DNA of 64,000 bases from Marinobacterium marinum (GTDB lineage Bacteria > Pseudomonadota > Gammaproteobacteria > Pseudomonadales > Balneatricaceae). Position 1 is the stretch's first letter; each line of letters starts with the position of its first letter. A program made the position numbers and the translations under genes. Below the pieces are notes generated by a model. The model ran no database searches and was not told the DNA's origin. It saw nothing but the letters and a program-made list of their open reading frames with translations. Where the stretch lies: assembly GCF_013868415.1 (NCBI RefSeq), contig NZ_JACEMT010000033.1:124001-188000 (forward strand). Reading direction: 5' to 3'. Below are positions 19,189 to 28,396 of the stretch, in pieces.

Positions 19189-19937
19189 GATGCCTCCTCG
19201 GCCAGTTTCTTTTTGACTGCAATAACAGGGTTACGAAAGGCAATCGTTGTAGATATTTCCTGATCAAACTCCAGCGCCAATCCATTTTCAGTATTATCGA
19301 CAAAGTTCAACGTAATACGTACCGATACGACAGTGCTGTCTGCAGGCGGAGCATCCGGGTAATAGCGCACCACCTGATTCCCCGCAGCGTCTTCCTCATG
19401 CACACCAAACTCAAGCGCCAAGGCGCTACCATCCTGCAGGCCGTCAATCAGCACTTCGGAAGCAAACTTCTGCGTAACAGATTTGGTCCCCACTTCAAAA
19501 GTGGACCGGCTATACAGCAACTCGCCATCGACAACCTGGTATCGCACCTCAACCAGGTAGTCTTTTACCGGATCAACCGAGCTGTCACGCTGAAAAAAGC
19601 GGCCGACGACAGCCCCGTCATCGACTGCTATATAAGGTTCACTGCGAGAATCCGGGTTATCATCATCATCCACCATTTCCCAGCTGCAATAGTGACCGCC
19701 CCCTGAGTTGCATTCGTACCCGGCCATACGCAGATCACGGTGCATGAACTCAAACGCAAAACGCGCATTTTCGGCTATTGCCGACATGCTTTGCTGTGTT
19801 TGACTGGCCGACTTGCTCACCAGCATGGTTTCAATAATGCCAAACAGAATGACGGTTCCCACAACCAGGCCAATCATTAATTCGATCAGGCTAACCCCGT
19901 TCTGACGCTGAAAACGGCTCCGATTCAGACGCCTCAT
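19185..19937 (-). CDS. PilW-like minor pilin, second cluster
   Basis: 250 residues. After a basic leader the mature N-terminus is [20 protein letters not shown], followed by [27 protein letters not shown], the PilW family hallmark. It is about 100 residues shorter than the first-cluster PilW. It is coupled by ATGA overlaps both to the PilV-like gene before it and the PilE-like gene after it. Confidence 0.85.
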   Translation of the reverse strand: MRRLNRSRFQRQNGVSLIELMIGLVVGTVILFGIIETMLVSKSASQTQQSMSAIAENARFAFEFMHRDLRMAGYECNSGGGHYCSWEMVDDDDNPDSRSEPYIAVDDGAVVGRFFQRDSSVDPVKDYLVEVRYQVVDGELLYSRSTFEVGTKSVTQKFASEVLIDGLQDGSALALEFGVHEEDAAGNQVVRYYPDAPPADSTVVSVRITLNFVDNTENGLALEFDQEISTTIAFRNPVIAVKKKLAEEAS

Positions 19938-20506
19938 TGGCTAACCCTCCAGGTAAATGATCGTGAATCGATAGACTGCTGGTTATCGTCCTCAATGACA
20001 CGCTCATCCCACTCGATACTGACCACATAACTGCCACTGTCTTCCGTGATGCTGGCCTGACGAAACAGCGCCCCAAAACGTTCGGCAGTCTCTACACACC
20101 ACAATGTCTGATCCCAAGCCCTCAGGGTATTTTTATCACAGGCATTGGCGACACACTGTTCCCGAACACTCGTATCCACTGTCGGCAAACTCCCCGCCTT
20201 GCAGCTTGTAAAGCCGCCATATGCCATTTCTGACGGCGTGAGCAACACATTGGCCCTGATCCTTTCGGCAATATCCAACGCCTGCATGGACGCAACCGAA
20301 CGCAAATAGGCGCCATGACTGACACTGACTGAACGGGCCAACAATGCTGCTATTCCCAAAAGAGCAACCGTAAATACAAACAGCGCGATCAGCCCCTCTA
20401 TCAAGGTAAAGCCATCACTCCTGCCTCGTTTGACTGTTCGATGAAGTCGGCTCAATTCCATTTGCCCACGCCTTTTATTTTCAGCCACATCCACCATCAC
20501 TGACAT
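19934..20506 (-). CDS. PilV-like minor pilin, second cluster
   Basis: 190 residues if started at 20506, where GGAAGAG lies 5 bases upstream and the start overlaps the FimT-like stop; ATG 20461 would give a more usual 17-residue leader. The prepilin site is DG/FTLIEGLIALFVFTVALLGI and the body contains ASMQALDIAERIRAN, as in PilV. Six cysteines are present in the mature part. It probably pairs with the adjacent PilW-like protein. Confidence 0.83.
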   Translation of the reverse strand: MSVMVDVAENKRRGQMELSRLHRTVKRGRSDGFTLIEGLIALFVFTVALLGIAALLARSVSVSHGAYLRSVASMQALDIAERIRANVLLTPSEMAYGGFTSCKAGSLPTVDTSVREQCVANACDKNTLRAWDQTLWCVETAERFGALFRQASITEDSGSYVVSIEWDERVIEDDNQQSIDSRSFTWRVSQ

Positions 20507-21018
20507 CCATGCTCTTCCCGTTCAGTTTTAAGACTGCCGGTCAACCGCACCGAGAAAAGGCGCCCTTCATTACGATCATCGCACAGACGCAAGTCCTGGC
20601 TCGCCACCACCGTGCCCGCCCCAGTGAACAGAATGCGCGTACAGTCACCGACGCAGTTCAGCGTATTCCCGCCCTCCAAGGCATCCAGAGTCCGAATAAC
20701 CTCCTCGTCGGCTTCTCCCGGGCGAGCCACGATATCCCAACCTTCAGACCAACTGCCGTCAACCCCGTCGCTGACCATACCGACACGCTCGTTACGTTTG
20801 ATCGCTTCGCTGCGCGCCAAACGCATACTCCCCGTCAGGTCACTGGCCTGAGCGCTTAAGCGATTATCCTTAATCATTTCAACAAAAGAAGGGACGCCAA
20901 TAGAAGACAAAATACCCAAAATCACGATAGCGATCATGATTTCGATAAGCGTCAGCCCCTGCTGTCGGCAGCGGAGCGAGCGGTAATGAAGCCTAGAAAA
21001 TACGGGGCGCATAGTCAT
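20497..21018 (-). CDS. FimT/GspH-like minor pilin, second cluster
   Basis: 173 residues from ATG 21018 (GGA 5 bases upstream); 21012 and 21075 are alternative in-frame starts. Prepilin site QG/LTLIEIMIAIVILGILSSIG and the FimT/GspH signature SAQASDLTGSMRLARSEAIKR are clear. First gene of the second minor-pilin operon, whose order FimT-PilV-PilW-PilE then two long PilX-type genes differs from the canonical operon. The 180-base region upstream to the stand-alone pilin carries no visible gene. Confidence 0.85.
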   Translation of the reverse strand: MTMRPVFSRLHYRSLRCRQQGLTLIEIMIAIVILGILSSIGVPSFVEMIKDNRLSAQASDLTGSMRLARSEAIKRNERVGMVSDGVDGSWSEGWDIVARPGEADEEVIRTLDALEGGNTLNCVGDCTRILFTGAGTVVASQDLRLCDDRNEGRLFSVRLTGSLKTEREEHGCQ

Positions 21019-21198
21019 GTTATCCACGCTGTCTGAATTCGTGTAAAACTCTTTTTTCGAGTTTACAACATTCACCCTCGTTCTCTATGGCGATTTGATT
21101 AAAACTTGTCCGCTGTCAGCATTCACCCAAATCAAGTAGATCTTTGAACAACCCGATAACGGACACCATTCAACAGCACAATACCCCCAAAAAAAGTA

Positions 21199-21636
21199 TC
21201 AGGGCGCATGACGACACATACTTGGCATATTGTCATAGCCCGCAGCGTCAGTGTAAGCACATGTCCACACGACTGTTCCACTCGAGGTATCAGGGCTCAA
21301 AACCAATCCGTTACCCTGCAGCACGGCATGAGCATCATTCCCAAAGCGAGCACGCACAACCCCTGCCACAACCTCAACCGAAACAACATACTGACTGCTG
21401 TAGCTGGCCGCTGGCGGGAACACCCCCGCACCACTATTCATATCAACCAAAGGCGTTCCACTATGAAATGCCTCAACAACCCGCTGCTTCACCTCATCCA
21501 TTGCCAACAGGGCTTCTGTTGCCTGCGTACGAGAGACGTACCCTTGATATCGGGGGAGCGCAATGGCGGCCAAGACAGCCACGATTGACAGCACGATCAT
21601 CAACTCAATAAGCGTAAAACCAGCCTGCCTACCCAT
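21199..21636 (-). CDS. Stand-alone type IV pilin
   Basis: 145 residues from ATG 21636, which has GGAGG 4 bases upstream (the frame also opens at a GTG, 21651). Leader MGRQAG, mature N-terminus [20 protein letters not shown], Glu5 present, and a C-terminal disulfide loop WTCAYTDAAGYDNMPSMC. It resembles major pilins in size and layout but its body differs from PilA. It lies between the second minor-pilin operon and pilA, beyond the pilA terminator. It may be an alternative major pilin or an accessory pilin. Confidence 0.82.
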   Translation of the reverse strand: MGRQAGFTLIELMIVLSIVAVLAAIALPRYQGYVSRTQATEALLAMDEVKQRVVEAFHSGTPLVDMNSGAGVFPPAASYSSQYVVSVEVVAGVVRARFGNDAHAVLQGNGLVLSPDTSSGTVVWTCAYTDAAGYDNMPSMCRHAP

Positions 21637-21662
21637 ATCGCCTCCCCACACCCACCAGAAAC

Positions 21663-21686
21663 AAAAAGACCTCCATACAGGAGGCC
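21663..21686 (-). terminator. Rho-independent terminator of pilA
   Basis: Read on the minus strand, GGCCTCC, a 5-base loop and GGAGGTC form a 7-bp stem (one G-U pair) followed by five Ts (21663-21667), 42 bases beyond the pilA stop. It separates pilA from the next pilin gene. Confidence 0.75.
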
Positions 21687-21727
21687 TTCTTGCATATCAA
21701 CCAATCAAAAACTTTTCAGATTTTTGA

Positions 21728-22153
21728 TTAGAAGTCGCGGCAGCTGGCCGGACGGAACTGTTCCTGAATAGAACCACCACACAGCCACTCAACCTGGCCA
21801 TTGGCATTAACAGTCGGGCGCAGGACGATAGTACCGACAGCGCCACCGTTCAGGTTCTGAGAAGTTGCAGTCACATCTGCACCATCCCAAGCCAGGCCTG
21901 ATACAAATTCGGACACCTGATCCTGCACAACATAAGTCGCCGGCGGCAAGGCGCCTTCAGCTGCCACATATTCGGAGATTTCAGTACGCGCTGCAGAAGC
22001 GGCCAGAACAACCTCTGACACCTGAGCACGCGTGGTGTAGTTCTGATAAGCCGGCAGCGCGATGGCAGCCAGGATACCGATAATCGCCACTACGATCATC
22101 AATTCGATCAGGGTGAAACCCTGCTGATTCTTTTTCATCATTTCAGTTTTCAT
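21728..22153 (-). CDS. pilA: Major type IV pilin PilA
   Basis: 141 residues. Leader [12 protein letters not shown], mature N-terminus [20 protein letters not shown] with Glu5, then a body with [13 protein letters not shown], and a C-terminal disulfide loop [16 protein letters not shown], all typical of group I type IVa major pilins. GGAG lies 8 bases before the ATG. It is transcribed alone, divergent from pilBCD, with its own terminator, the standard pilA layout. Confidence 0.93.
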   Translation of the reverse strand: MKTEMMKKNQQGFTLIELMIVVAIIGILAAIALPAYQNYTTRAQVSEVVLAASAARTEISEYVAAEGALPPATYVVQDQVSEFVSGLAWDGADVTATSQNLNGGAVGTIVLRPTVNANGQVEWLCGGSIQEQFRPASCRDF

Positions 22154-22413
22154 GCATTACTCTCCAGCGAGTTAACAATCCATATTGAACAGCCAGTGCC
22201 AGCATCCTGTGGCGGCCAGCTGAGACACATAGTAGACATCAGCCGACCGGCTTGTCCAGCCTTAATACAAACTGAACACCCTGTTAATTTGAGCTTAATC
22301 AATAAAGCGGCTTTTTGGCCACATCAGTTTACACTGCAGCTGCAGCCATGCTTTGATTGCAGTACCATACCTTCCAATTGTATATACTCTGTTACATGGC
22401 GACAGGAGCGACG
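22154..22413. promoter_or_regulatory. Divergent pilA/pilB control region with sigma-54-like motifs
   Basis: 260 bases without a gene. On the minus strand a GG-N10-GC pair (TGGCC at 22321-22317, GC at 22308-22307) has the spacing of a sigma-54 promoter. A second TGGCAC (22201-22196) has no proper -12 element. pilA is RpoN-dependent in Pseudomonas (known), so a sigma-54 site is expected here; which one works is a guess. Confidence 0.3.
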
Positions 22414-24126
22414 GTGTCTCAAGGAATGCAACCCCTAACAGGCCTGGCCAAGCGTCTGGTCAATGATGGCGTTTTTTCAGCCGAAGTCGCGCAGGACGCA
22501 GTGACTCAGGCCCGCGAAGCCAACCAGCCCTTCATTCATTATATTATCGGGCATCGACTGGTCAGCGCGCACCGCGCCGCCACGGCCGCCTCCGAAGAAT
22601 TTGGCCTGCCGCTGTTTGACCTGGATGCCATCGGCGACGATGCCATCCCGCGTGATGTTGTCGCCGACACTCTGCTCACCAAGCACCAAACGCTACCCTT
22701 GATGCAGCGTGATAACCGCCTCTATATTGCCCTGGCCGACCCCACCAACATCCAGGCCCTGGACGAGATCAAATTCAGCTCTGGCAAAACCACTGAAGCG
22801 GTCATTGTCGAGTCCGACAAGCTGGCGCGGCGCTTGGAACAGTTTTTGGACGGTGCCAACGACGCTCTGGATGAGCTCGAAGATGCCGACCTCGAAAACA
22901 TCGAACTGGGCGATGACCAACCCGCCAGCGACAAGGACGATGCGGAAGAGGCTGCCAACGAGACCCCCATCGTCCGCTTTATCAACAAGGTTCTGCTGGA
23001 CGCCATCAAGAAAGGCGCTTCGGATATCCACTTCGAGCCCTATGAAAAAAGCTACCGGGTACGCTGCCGTATCGACGGCATGCTGCAGGAACTTCACAAG
23101 CCGCCGTTGAATCTGGCCAGCCGACTGACGGCACGCCTTAAGGTCATGTCGCGCATGGACATTTCCGAGAAACGCGTCCCTCAGGATGGCCGTATCAAGC
23201 TCAAGGTATCCGCCAAACGCGCTATCGACTTCCGTGTCAACACACTGCCGACGCTCTGGGGCGAGAAGATCGTATTGCGTATTCTCGACCCCGGCAGTGC
23301 CAAGATGGGCGTGGAAGCACTGGGCTTTGAGCCCGACCAAAAGGAAGCCTATCTGACCACCCTTGAGCAGCCCCAGGGCATGATTCTGGTCACGGGCCCC
23401 ACCGGCTCCGGTAAAACCGTTTCTCTGTACACGGGCTTGAACATCCTGAACACCGAAGAGCGCAATATCTCCACGGCAGAAGACCCGGTGGAGATCAACC
23501 TTGAGGGCATTAACCAGGTCCATGTGAATCCCAAGGTCGGCCTGACTTTTGCCGAGGCACTGCGTGCCTTCCTGCGTCAGGACCCCGACGTGGTGATGGT
23601 GGGTGAGATTCGAGACCTGGAAACCGCTGAAATCGCCATCAAGGCCGCTCAAACCGGCCATATGGTGCTTTCTACACTGCACACCAACAGCGCTCCGGAG
23701 ACACTGACTCGTCTGCGCAATATGGGAGTGCCGGCCTTTAACATCGCTACTTCGGTCAGCCTGATCATCGCCCAGCGTCTGGGACGACGCCTGTGTGAGC
23801 ATTGCAAACAACCGGCCAACCTGCCGGAAGCCACTTTGCTGGAAGAAGGCTTTACTGCAGAACAACTGCCGGGGCTGGAATTGTTCGAAGCCAACCCCGA
23901 AGGCTGCAAATCCTGTAACCGTGGCTATAAAGGCCGTGTCGGTATCTATGAAATGTTGAAAATGTCGAGTGAAATTGCCGCCTGCATCATGGAAAACGGC
24001 AACTCCCTCGATATCACGCGAGTAGCGCAACAACAGGGATTTAATTCCCTGCGTCAATCAGGTCTATTAAAAGTCGCGGCTGGCGTCACCAGCCTTGAAG
24101 AATTGAACCGGGTCATTAAAACCTGA
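22414..24126 (+). CDS. pilB: Type IV pilus extension ATPase PilB
   Basis: 570 residues. The start is placed at GTG 22414 because AGGAG lies 5 bases upstream; ATG codons at 22357, 22396 and 22426 have no well-spaced site. An N-terminal MshEN-like domain precedes the GspE-type ATPase core: Walker A GPTGSGKT (about 328-335), Walker B region DVVMVGEIRD (about 392-401) and a tetracysteine zinc site CEHC (about 462) with CKSC (about 498). PilB hydrolyses ATP at the inner-membrane base to polymerise pilin. First gene of pilBCD-coaE-yacG. Confidence 0.95.
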   Translation: MSQGMQPLTGLAKRLVNDGVFSAEVAQDAVTQAREANQPFIHYIIGHRLVSAHRAATAASEEFGLPLFDLDAIGDDAIPRDVVADTLLTKHQTLPLMQRDNRLYIALADPTNIQALDEIKFSSGKTTEAVIVESDKLARRLEQFLDGANDALDELEDADLENIELGDDQPASDKDDAEEAANETPIVRFINKVLLDAIKKGASDIHFEPYEKSYRVRCRIDGMLQELHKPPLNLASRLTARLKVMSRMDISEKRVPQDGRIKLKVSAKRAIDFRVNTLPTLWGEKIVLRILDPGSAKMGVEALGFEPDQKEAYLTTLEQPQGMILVTGPTGSGKTVSLYTGLNILNTEERNISTAEDPVEINLEGINQVHVNPKVGLTFAEALRAFLRQDPDVVMVGEIRDLETAEIAIKAAQTGHMVLSTLHTNSAPETLTRLRNMGVPAFNIATSVSLIIAQRLGRRLCEHCKQPANLPEATLLEEGFTAEQLPGLELFEANPEGCKSCNRGYKGRVGIYEMLKMSSEIAACIMENGNSLDITRVAQQQGFNSLRQSGLLKVAAGVTSLEELNRVIKT

Positions 24127-24138
24127 CAGGGATAGAAC

Positions 24139-25386
24139 ATGGTAAGGGTAGCGGCAGCAAGTAAGCCTTCGAACAAGCCTCAAAAAAAACATACATTCAA
24201 CTGGCAAGGCAAGGACAAAAGCGGCAACAGCAGCAAGGGCAAAATCGACGCTGAAAGCTTGGCGGCGGCCAAAACGCTCTTGCGCAAACAGGGCGTTCGA
24301 CCCAGCAAGGTCGTCAAGGAGCGCGCATCTCTTTTCAGCGCCAAGGACAAGCCTATCAAACCCGCCGATATCGCCTACTTTATTCGACAGTTGGCGACCA
24401 TGATGAAGGCAGGGGTTCCCTTGCTGCAGGCCATGGATATCGTCGGCAACGGTACCGAAAAAGACAAGCTCAAGCATATGATCTACGCCATTCGTGATGA
24501 CGTCAACGGAGGTTCGGACCTATCTCGGGCCTTTGAAAACCACCCCGAGCAATTCGATGATTTGGTATGCTCGCTGATTAATGCCGGCGAACAATCCGGC
24601 GCACTGGAAACCATGCTGGACCGCATCGCCACTTATAAAGAAAAAGTGGAATCTCTGAAGAAAAAGATCAAGAAGGCGTTAACCTATCCCACCGCTGTTA
24701 TAGTTGTTGGTGTGATCGTTTCCGCCATTCTGCTTGTCAAGGTAGTACCTCAGTTTGAGAGTGTCTTCAAAAGTTTTGGTGCCGACCTTCCTGCTTTTAC
24801 GCAATGGGTGATCGGACTTTCCGAGTGGGCACAACAGTACTGGTTTATTGGCCTTTTGGGCGCTATCGGGGCTGGTTTTGCTTTTACCAAGGCAAGAACC
24901 AAATCGCAGAAATTTTCCGATTTTGTTGATCGGAGCGTTCTGCGTATTCCCATCATTGGCCCCATTCTACATAAGGCAGCCATTGCACGTTTCGCACGTA
25001 CTCTGGCCACCACATTTTCTGCGGGGGTCCCCTTGGTGGAAGCTCTCGATTCTGCAGCCGGCGCTGCTGGCAACGTGGTATATCACAACGCGATCATCCA
25101 GATTCGCAACGGCGTATCCACAGGGCAGTCACTGCAGAATGCAATCAATATGACCGGAGTCTTTCCTACCATGACAGTACAGATGGTCGCCATCGGCGAA
25201 GAAGCCGGCTCCCTCGATATGATGCTGGACAAGGTCGCAACCTTTTATGAAGAGGACGTGGACAACGCCGTCGACAACCTTTCCAGCCTCATGGAACCGC
25301 TGATCATGGCCGTATTGGGCGTACTCGTAGGCGGCCTGGTAATTGCGATGTACCTGCCGATCTTCCAGCTGGGTAACGTGGTATAA
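24139..25386 (+). CDS. pilC: Type IV pilus inner-membrane platform protein PilC
   Basis: 415 residues with two T2SSF (GspF) domains, one on each side of the central membrane helix. Motifs include FIRQLATMMKAGVPLLQAM near residue 75 and the equivalent FARTLATTFSAGVPLVEAL in the second half, plus a terminal membrane segment EPLIMAVLGVLVGGLVIAMY. PilC couples PilB and PilT motors to pilin assembly. AGGGA lies 6 bases upstream of the ATG, 12 bases after pilB. Confidence 0.95.
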   Translation: MVRVAAASKPSNKPQKKHTFNWQGKDKSGNSSKGKIDAESLAAAKTLLRKQGVRPSKVVKERASLFSAKDKPIKPADIAYFIRQLATMMKAGVPLLQAMDIVGNGTEKDKLKHMIYAIRDDVNGGSDLSRAFENHPEQFDDLVCSLINAGEQSGALETMLDRIATYKEKVESLKKKIKKALTYPTAVIVVGVIVSAILLVKVVPQFESVFKSFGADLPAFTQWVIGLSEWAQQYWFIGLLGAIGAGFAFTKARTKSQKFSDFVDRSVLRIPIIGPILHKAAIARFARTLATTFSAGVPLVEALDSAAGAAGNVVYHNAIIQIRNGVSTGQSLQNAINMTGVFPTMTVQMVAIGEEAGSLDMMLDKVATFYEEDVDNAVDNLSSLMEPLIMAVLGVLVGGLVIAMYLPIFQLGNVV

Positions 25387-25388
25387 CG

Positions 25389-26243
25389 ATGCTGGAACTA
25401 TTGATGGCCGAGCCGCTGTTGGCGGCTCTTTGTACGCTTGTTCTGTCACTGTTGATTGGCAGTTTCCTGAATGTCGTCATTCTGCGCCTGCCTGTCATGA
25501 TGCAGCGTGACTGGGACCGGGTACTCAAGACCGAAACCGGCGAAGCCGTTGAAGAGCAAGCCACCTTCAATTTGATGACCCCCCGCTCCCGTTGCGGGGA
25601 ATGCGGGCACCAGATCCGCTGGTATGAAAATATTCCGGTGATCAGCTGGTTGTTGCTGCGCGGCCGCTGCAGCGGCTGTGGTACCGGCATCTCCTTCCGC
25701 TACCCCTTTGTCGAACTCCTGACCGGTTGCAGCTCGGCCTGGATCATCTGGCACTTTGGCCTGACGCTTGAAGGTTGCGCACTGGTCCTATTGACCTGGG
25801 CACTGATCACCCTGACGTTTATCGACCTTGACCACCACCTGTTGCCGGATTCCATTACCCTGCCCCTGCTGTGGCTGGGCCTGCTGATCAATACCCAGGG
25901 GGTTTTTACCTCGCTGGAGAGTGCCGTTTACGGCGCTGCCGCCGGCTACCTGATTCTCTGGAGCGTCTACTGGGTGTTCAAGCTCTTGACCGGCAAAGAG
26001 GGCATGGGCTATGGCGACTTCAAGCTGCTGGCTGCCCTGGGTGCCTGGGGAGGGATCACCATCTTGCCGTTGGTGGTCCTGCTGTCGTCGCTTGTAGGTG
26101 TTGTGTTGGCAATGCTGCTGATTGCTTTTCGGCGTCATCAGGCGCAAAATCCCTTGCCGTTCGGCCCCTATCTGGCCATCGCCGGATGGATTGCCCTGCT
26201 GTGGGGTGAGCCGATTATCTCTGCGTATCTTGGGAGTTTCTGA
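25389..26243 (+). CDS. pilD: Prepilin peptidase/N-methyltransferase PilD
   Basis: 284 residues, multi-spanning. The cytoplasmic methyltransferase loop carries the zinc-binding CGECGHQIRWYENIPVISW and CSGCG. The two catalytic aspartates are seen in LTFIDLDHHLLPD and MGYGDFKLL, as in GxGD-type prepilin peptidases. It cleaves and N-methylates the pilins encoded here. The start follows pilC by 2 bases and the stop overlaps the coaE start. Confidence 0.95.
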   Translation: MLELLMAEPLLAALCTLVLSLLIGSFLNVVILRLPVMMQRDWDRVLKTETGEAVEEQATFNLMTPRSRCGECGHQIRWYENIPVISWLLLRGRCSGCGTGISFRYPFVELLTGCSSAWIIWHFGLTLEGCALVLLTWALITLTFIDLDHHLLPDSITLPLLWLGLLINTQGVFTSLESAVYGAAAGYLILWSVYWVFKLLTGKEGMGYGDFKLLAALGAWGGITILPLVVLLSSLVGVVLAMLLIAFRRHQAQNPLPFGPYLAIAGWIALLWGEPIISAYLGSF

Positions 26244-26854
26244 TGCTGGTTGCAGGTCTGACCGGAGGTATCGGCAGCGGTAAAAGCGCTGCTGCCGCCT
26301 GTTTTTCCGCCCTGGGCGTTCCGTTGATTGATGCGGATCGGGTCGCACGTCAGGTGGTCGAGCCGGGCAGCCCGGCGCTTGTGCAGATCGCAGCACATTT
26401 TGGCCAGGACGTTATCCGCCCGGACGGGACGCTGGATCGCGCCCGATTACGCCGCATCGTATTCGACAAAGAACGCGAGCGTAACTGGCTGGAGGCCCTG
26501 CTGCATCCCCTGATCCGTGAATCCATTCTGGATACACTGGACCGGTTTGATGCCGACGGCCACCCCTATGCGGTTCTTGCGTCCCCTCTGTTGCTGGAGA
26601 CCGACCAACACCTGCTGGTGAACTCCGTTATCCTGGTCGATGTACCCGAAGCCATTCAGATTGAGCGCACCATGCAACGTGACGGCGTGGATGAAACTCA
26701 GGTTCACCAAATCCTGGCAGCCCAGATGACTCGAGACGAGCGCCGCCAGCATGCCGACTTCATTCTGGATAACAGTGGCTCCCAGGAGCAGTTGAATACC
26801 GCAGTCCAGACACTTCACCCCCGGTTGCTGGCACTGGCCGCTGAAGAGGAGTAA
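26243..26854 (+). CDS. coaE: Dephospho-CoA kinase
   Basis: 203 residues with the P-loop [11 protein letters not shown] at the N-terminus and [13 protein letters not shown], the CoA-site motif. It catalyses the last step of CoA synthesis, phosphorylating the ribose 3'-OH of dephospho-CoA. It overlaps the pilD stop by one base (TGATG). The pilD-coaE-yacG linkage is common in gammaproteobacteria. Confidence 0.95.
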   Translation: MLVAGLTGGIGSGKSAAAACFSALGVPLIDADRVARQVVEPGSPALVQIAAHFGQDVIRPDGTLDRARLRRIVFDKERERNWLEALLHPLIRESILDTLDRFDADGHPYAVLASPLLLETDQHLLVNSVILVDVPEAIQIERTMQRDGVDETQVHQILAAQMTRDERRQHADFILDNSGSQEQLNTAVQTLHPRLLALAAEEE

Positions 26855-26858
26855 CAGA

Positions 26859-27083
26859 ATGAGCGCTCACAACACCCGACAGGTCAAATGTCCTCAGTGT
26901 GGCGAACCCGCCCTGTATACCGCCGAAAACAAGTGGCGGCCCTTTTGCTCCGAACGCTGTCGCCTGATCGACCTGGGTGAATGGGCCAGCGAAGGCTATC
27001 AAATCGCGGCCGAGCCCTCCGTGGATGACTTCAGTTCGGGCATGATGCCGGAAGAGATGACATTCACCCCTACCCGGCACTGA
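26859..27083 (+). CDS. yacG: DNA gyrase inhibitor YacG
   Basis: 74 residues. A Cys4 zinc finger is formed by CPQCGEP and [19 protein letters not shown], the YacG signature. The E. coli protein binds GyrB and inhibits gyrase. GAGGAG lies 7 bases upstream; last gene of the pilB operon, ending 8 bases from the convergent sensor kinase. Confidence 0.93.
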   Translation: MSAHNTRQVKCPQCGEPALYTAENKWRPFCSERCRLIDLGEWASEGYQIAAEPSVDDFSSGMMPEEMTFTPTRH

Positions 27084-27091
27084 TACCCCGA

Positions 27092-28396
27092 TTAATCACG
27101 GCCTGCCGGCTGCTCCGGCAGGTCCAAACGCTGATCCAGACCGCCGACCGCATTGGCCACACCGATCAGGCGCCCTCGGCAACAGGCCAGGATGCTTTCC
27201 ACAATTGCCAAACCAAGCCCATGACTGTCCGGCTGGCGTGGTGCCGGTGTCCAGTCACCCTCCTCCACCTGTCGATTTCCCCGGTCACTCACCGTCAGGT
27301 ACACTCGCCCCTCCCGGCTTGAGACATGCAGAGCAACAGGCTCCAGCCGGTCCGAGTACTTCAACGCATTCTCCAGCAGATTGCGCAAAGCGATGACCGC
27401 CAGGGTGTCCGGCATGGCAATTTCCGTATCCGCGCTACATTCAAGTCGCACATCAATTCTGCCCCGGCCCGACAGGTCACACATTGCCCCTTCGACAACC
27501 TGCTGCACCGATACACCCGGCGTGCATTCATCCTGCGGGTTTAGTTCCAAACGAGCCAGCAACAGCAACTGCTCGGAAACATCCTGCAACCGCACCACGC
27601 CCTGCTCCGCCTGAGCAAGCGCTCGCTGTTGCGCTTCCCCGTCTACGCGACGTGCAACCTGCAGATGGGTTTTAATCCCCGTTAATGGTGTACGAAATTC
27701 ATGCGCGGCCTGACTGGCAAACCGTTGCTCACGCTTCAGCGTATCCGACACTCGGGCAAGCAAGCGATTCAACGTAGCCAACACGGGGCTCAGCTCGGCA
27801 GGTACCGGCCCCAGTCGCAACGGTTCAAGCATACCGGGCTCTCGCCGCCTGAGTTCTGACGACAGGTTCTGCAAGGGTCGCAGCCCACGCCGAACCCCCC
27901 ACCACAACACCAGCAGACTGCCGGTCAACGCCAGTGCGAAAGGCACCACCATCACCAACATGATGCTTCTCTCCAACGCTTCGCGCTCAACCATCCGGTC
28001 AGCCGTCACAATCATGTGCCGGTTCCAGATACGGCTATAAAGGCGCCAGCGCTCGCCTTCCAGTTCGCGTGTACTGAAGCCCGGTGGCGGATCTTCCGGC
28101 AGGGCAACACTGGCACCAACGGTTTCACGCACCACGGCCCCGCTCAGTGTCCGTACCTGACACGCCACCCCCTCATGATCCGGCGACAATTGCAGCCTGC
28201 TCGGCGCTTCCAGCAGCAGCCCCCCCGGCTGTTGAGCCACAAGGCCCGCCACCATGTCGGCAGACGCGGCCAGACGCTGATCCAGTGCCTCGCCAACCTG
28301 ACGACTCAAGTGCCAGTACATCAATACCGCTACTGACAGCCACAACAGCAGAAATGAACAGCCCAACAAAAGCAGCAAACGATTACGCAAGCTCAT
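27092..28396 (-). CDS. Two-component sensor histidine kinase (DsbS-like)
   Basis: 434 residues: membrane helix (about 7-27), periplasmic sensor of about 110 residues, second helix (about 145-166), HAMP, then HisKA with AAHEFRTPLTG (His232 phosphorylated) and HATPase with LRNLLENALKYSD (Asn343) and SHGLGLAIVES. The only periplasmic-domain cysteine is Cys79 (GVACQV). The arrangement sensor/regulator divergent from dsbD-dsbG matches the copper-responsive DsbRS system of Pseudomonas aeruginosa (recalled), which senses through a periplasmic Cys. The start overlaps the regulator stop as ATGA. A QseC/PmrB-type kinase is the broader family call. Confidence 0.88.
   Translation of the reverse strand: MSLRNRLLLLLGCSFLLLWLSVAVLMYWHLSRQVGEALDQRLAASADMVAGLVAQQPGGLLLEAPSRLQLSPDHEGVACQVRTLSGAVVRETVGASVALPEDPPPGFSTRELEGERWRLYSRIWNRHMIVTADRMVEREALERSIMLVMVVPFALALTGSLLVLWWGVRRGLRPLQNLSSELRRREPGMLEPLRLGPVPAELSPVLATLNRLLARVSDTLKREQRFASQAAHEFRTPLTGIKTHLQVARRVDGEAQQRALAQAEQGVVRLQDVSEQLLLLARLELNPQDECTPGVSVQQVVEGAMCDLSGRGRIDVRLECSADTEIAMPDTLAVIALRNLLENALKYSDRLEPVALHVSSREGRVYLTVSDRGNRQVEEGDWTPAPRQPDSHGLGLAIVESILACCRGRLIGVANAVGGLDQRLDLPEQPAGRD
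27102..27122. terminator. Hairpin at the convergent yacG / sensor kinase junction
   Basis: CCTGCCGG and CCGGCAGG form a perfect 8-bp stem with a 5-base loop, just inside the 3' end of the kinase gene and 19 bases past the yacG stop. No T-tract follows on the + strand, so its terminator role is only possible. Confidence 0.35.

Noticed and set aside
22693-24057. Long open frame (454 codons) antisense to pilB
   Set aside because: It has no recognisable motifs and lies wholly opposite the well-supported pilB; long antisense frames are common in GC-rich genes.
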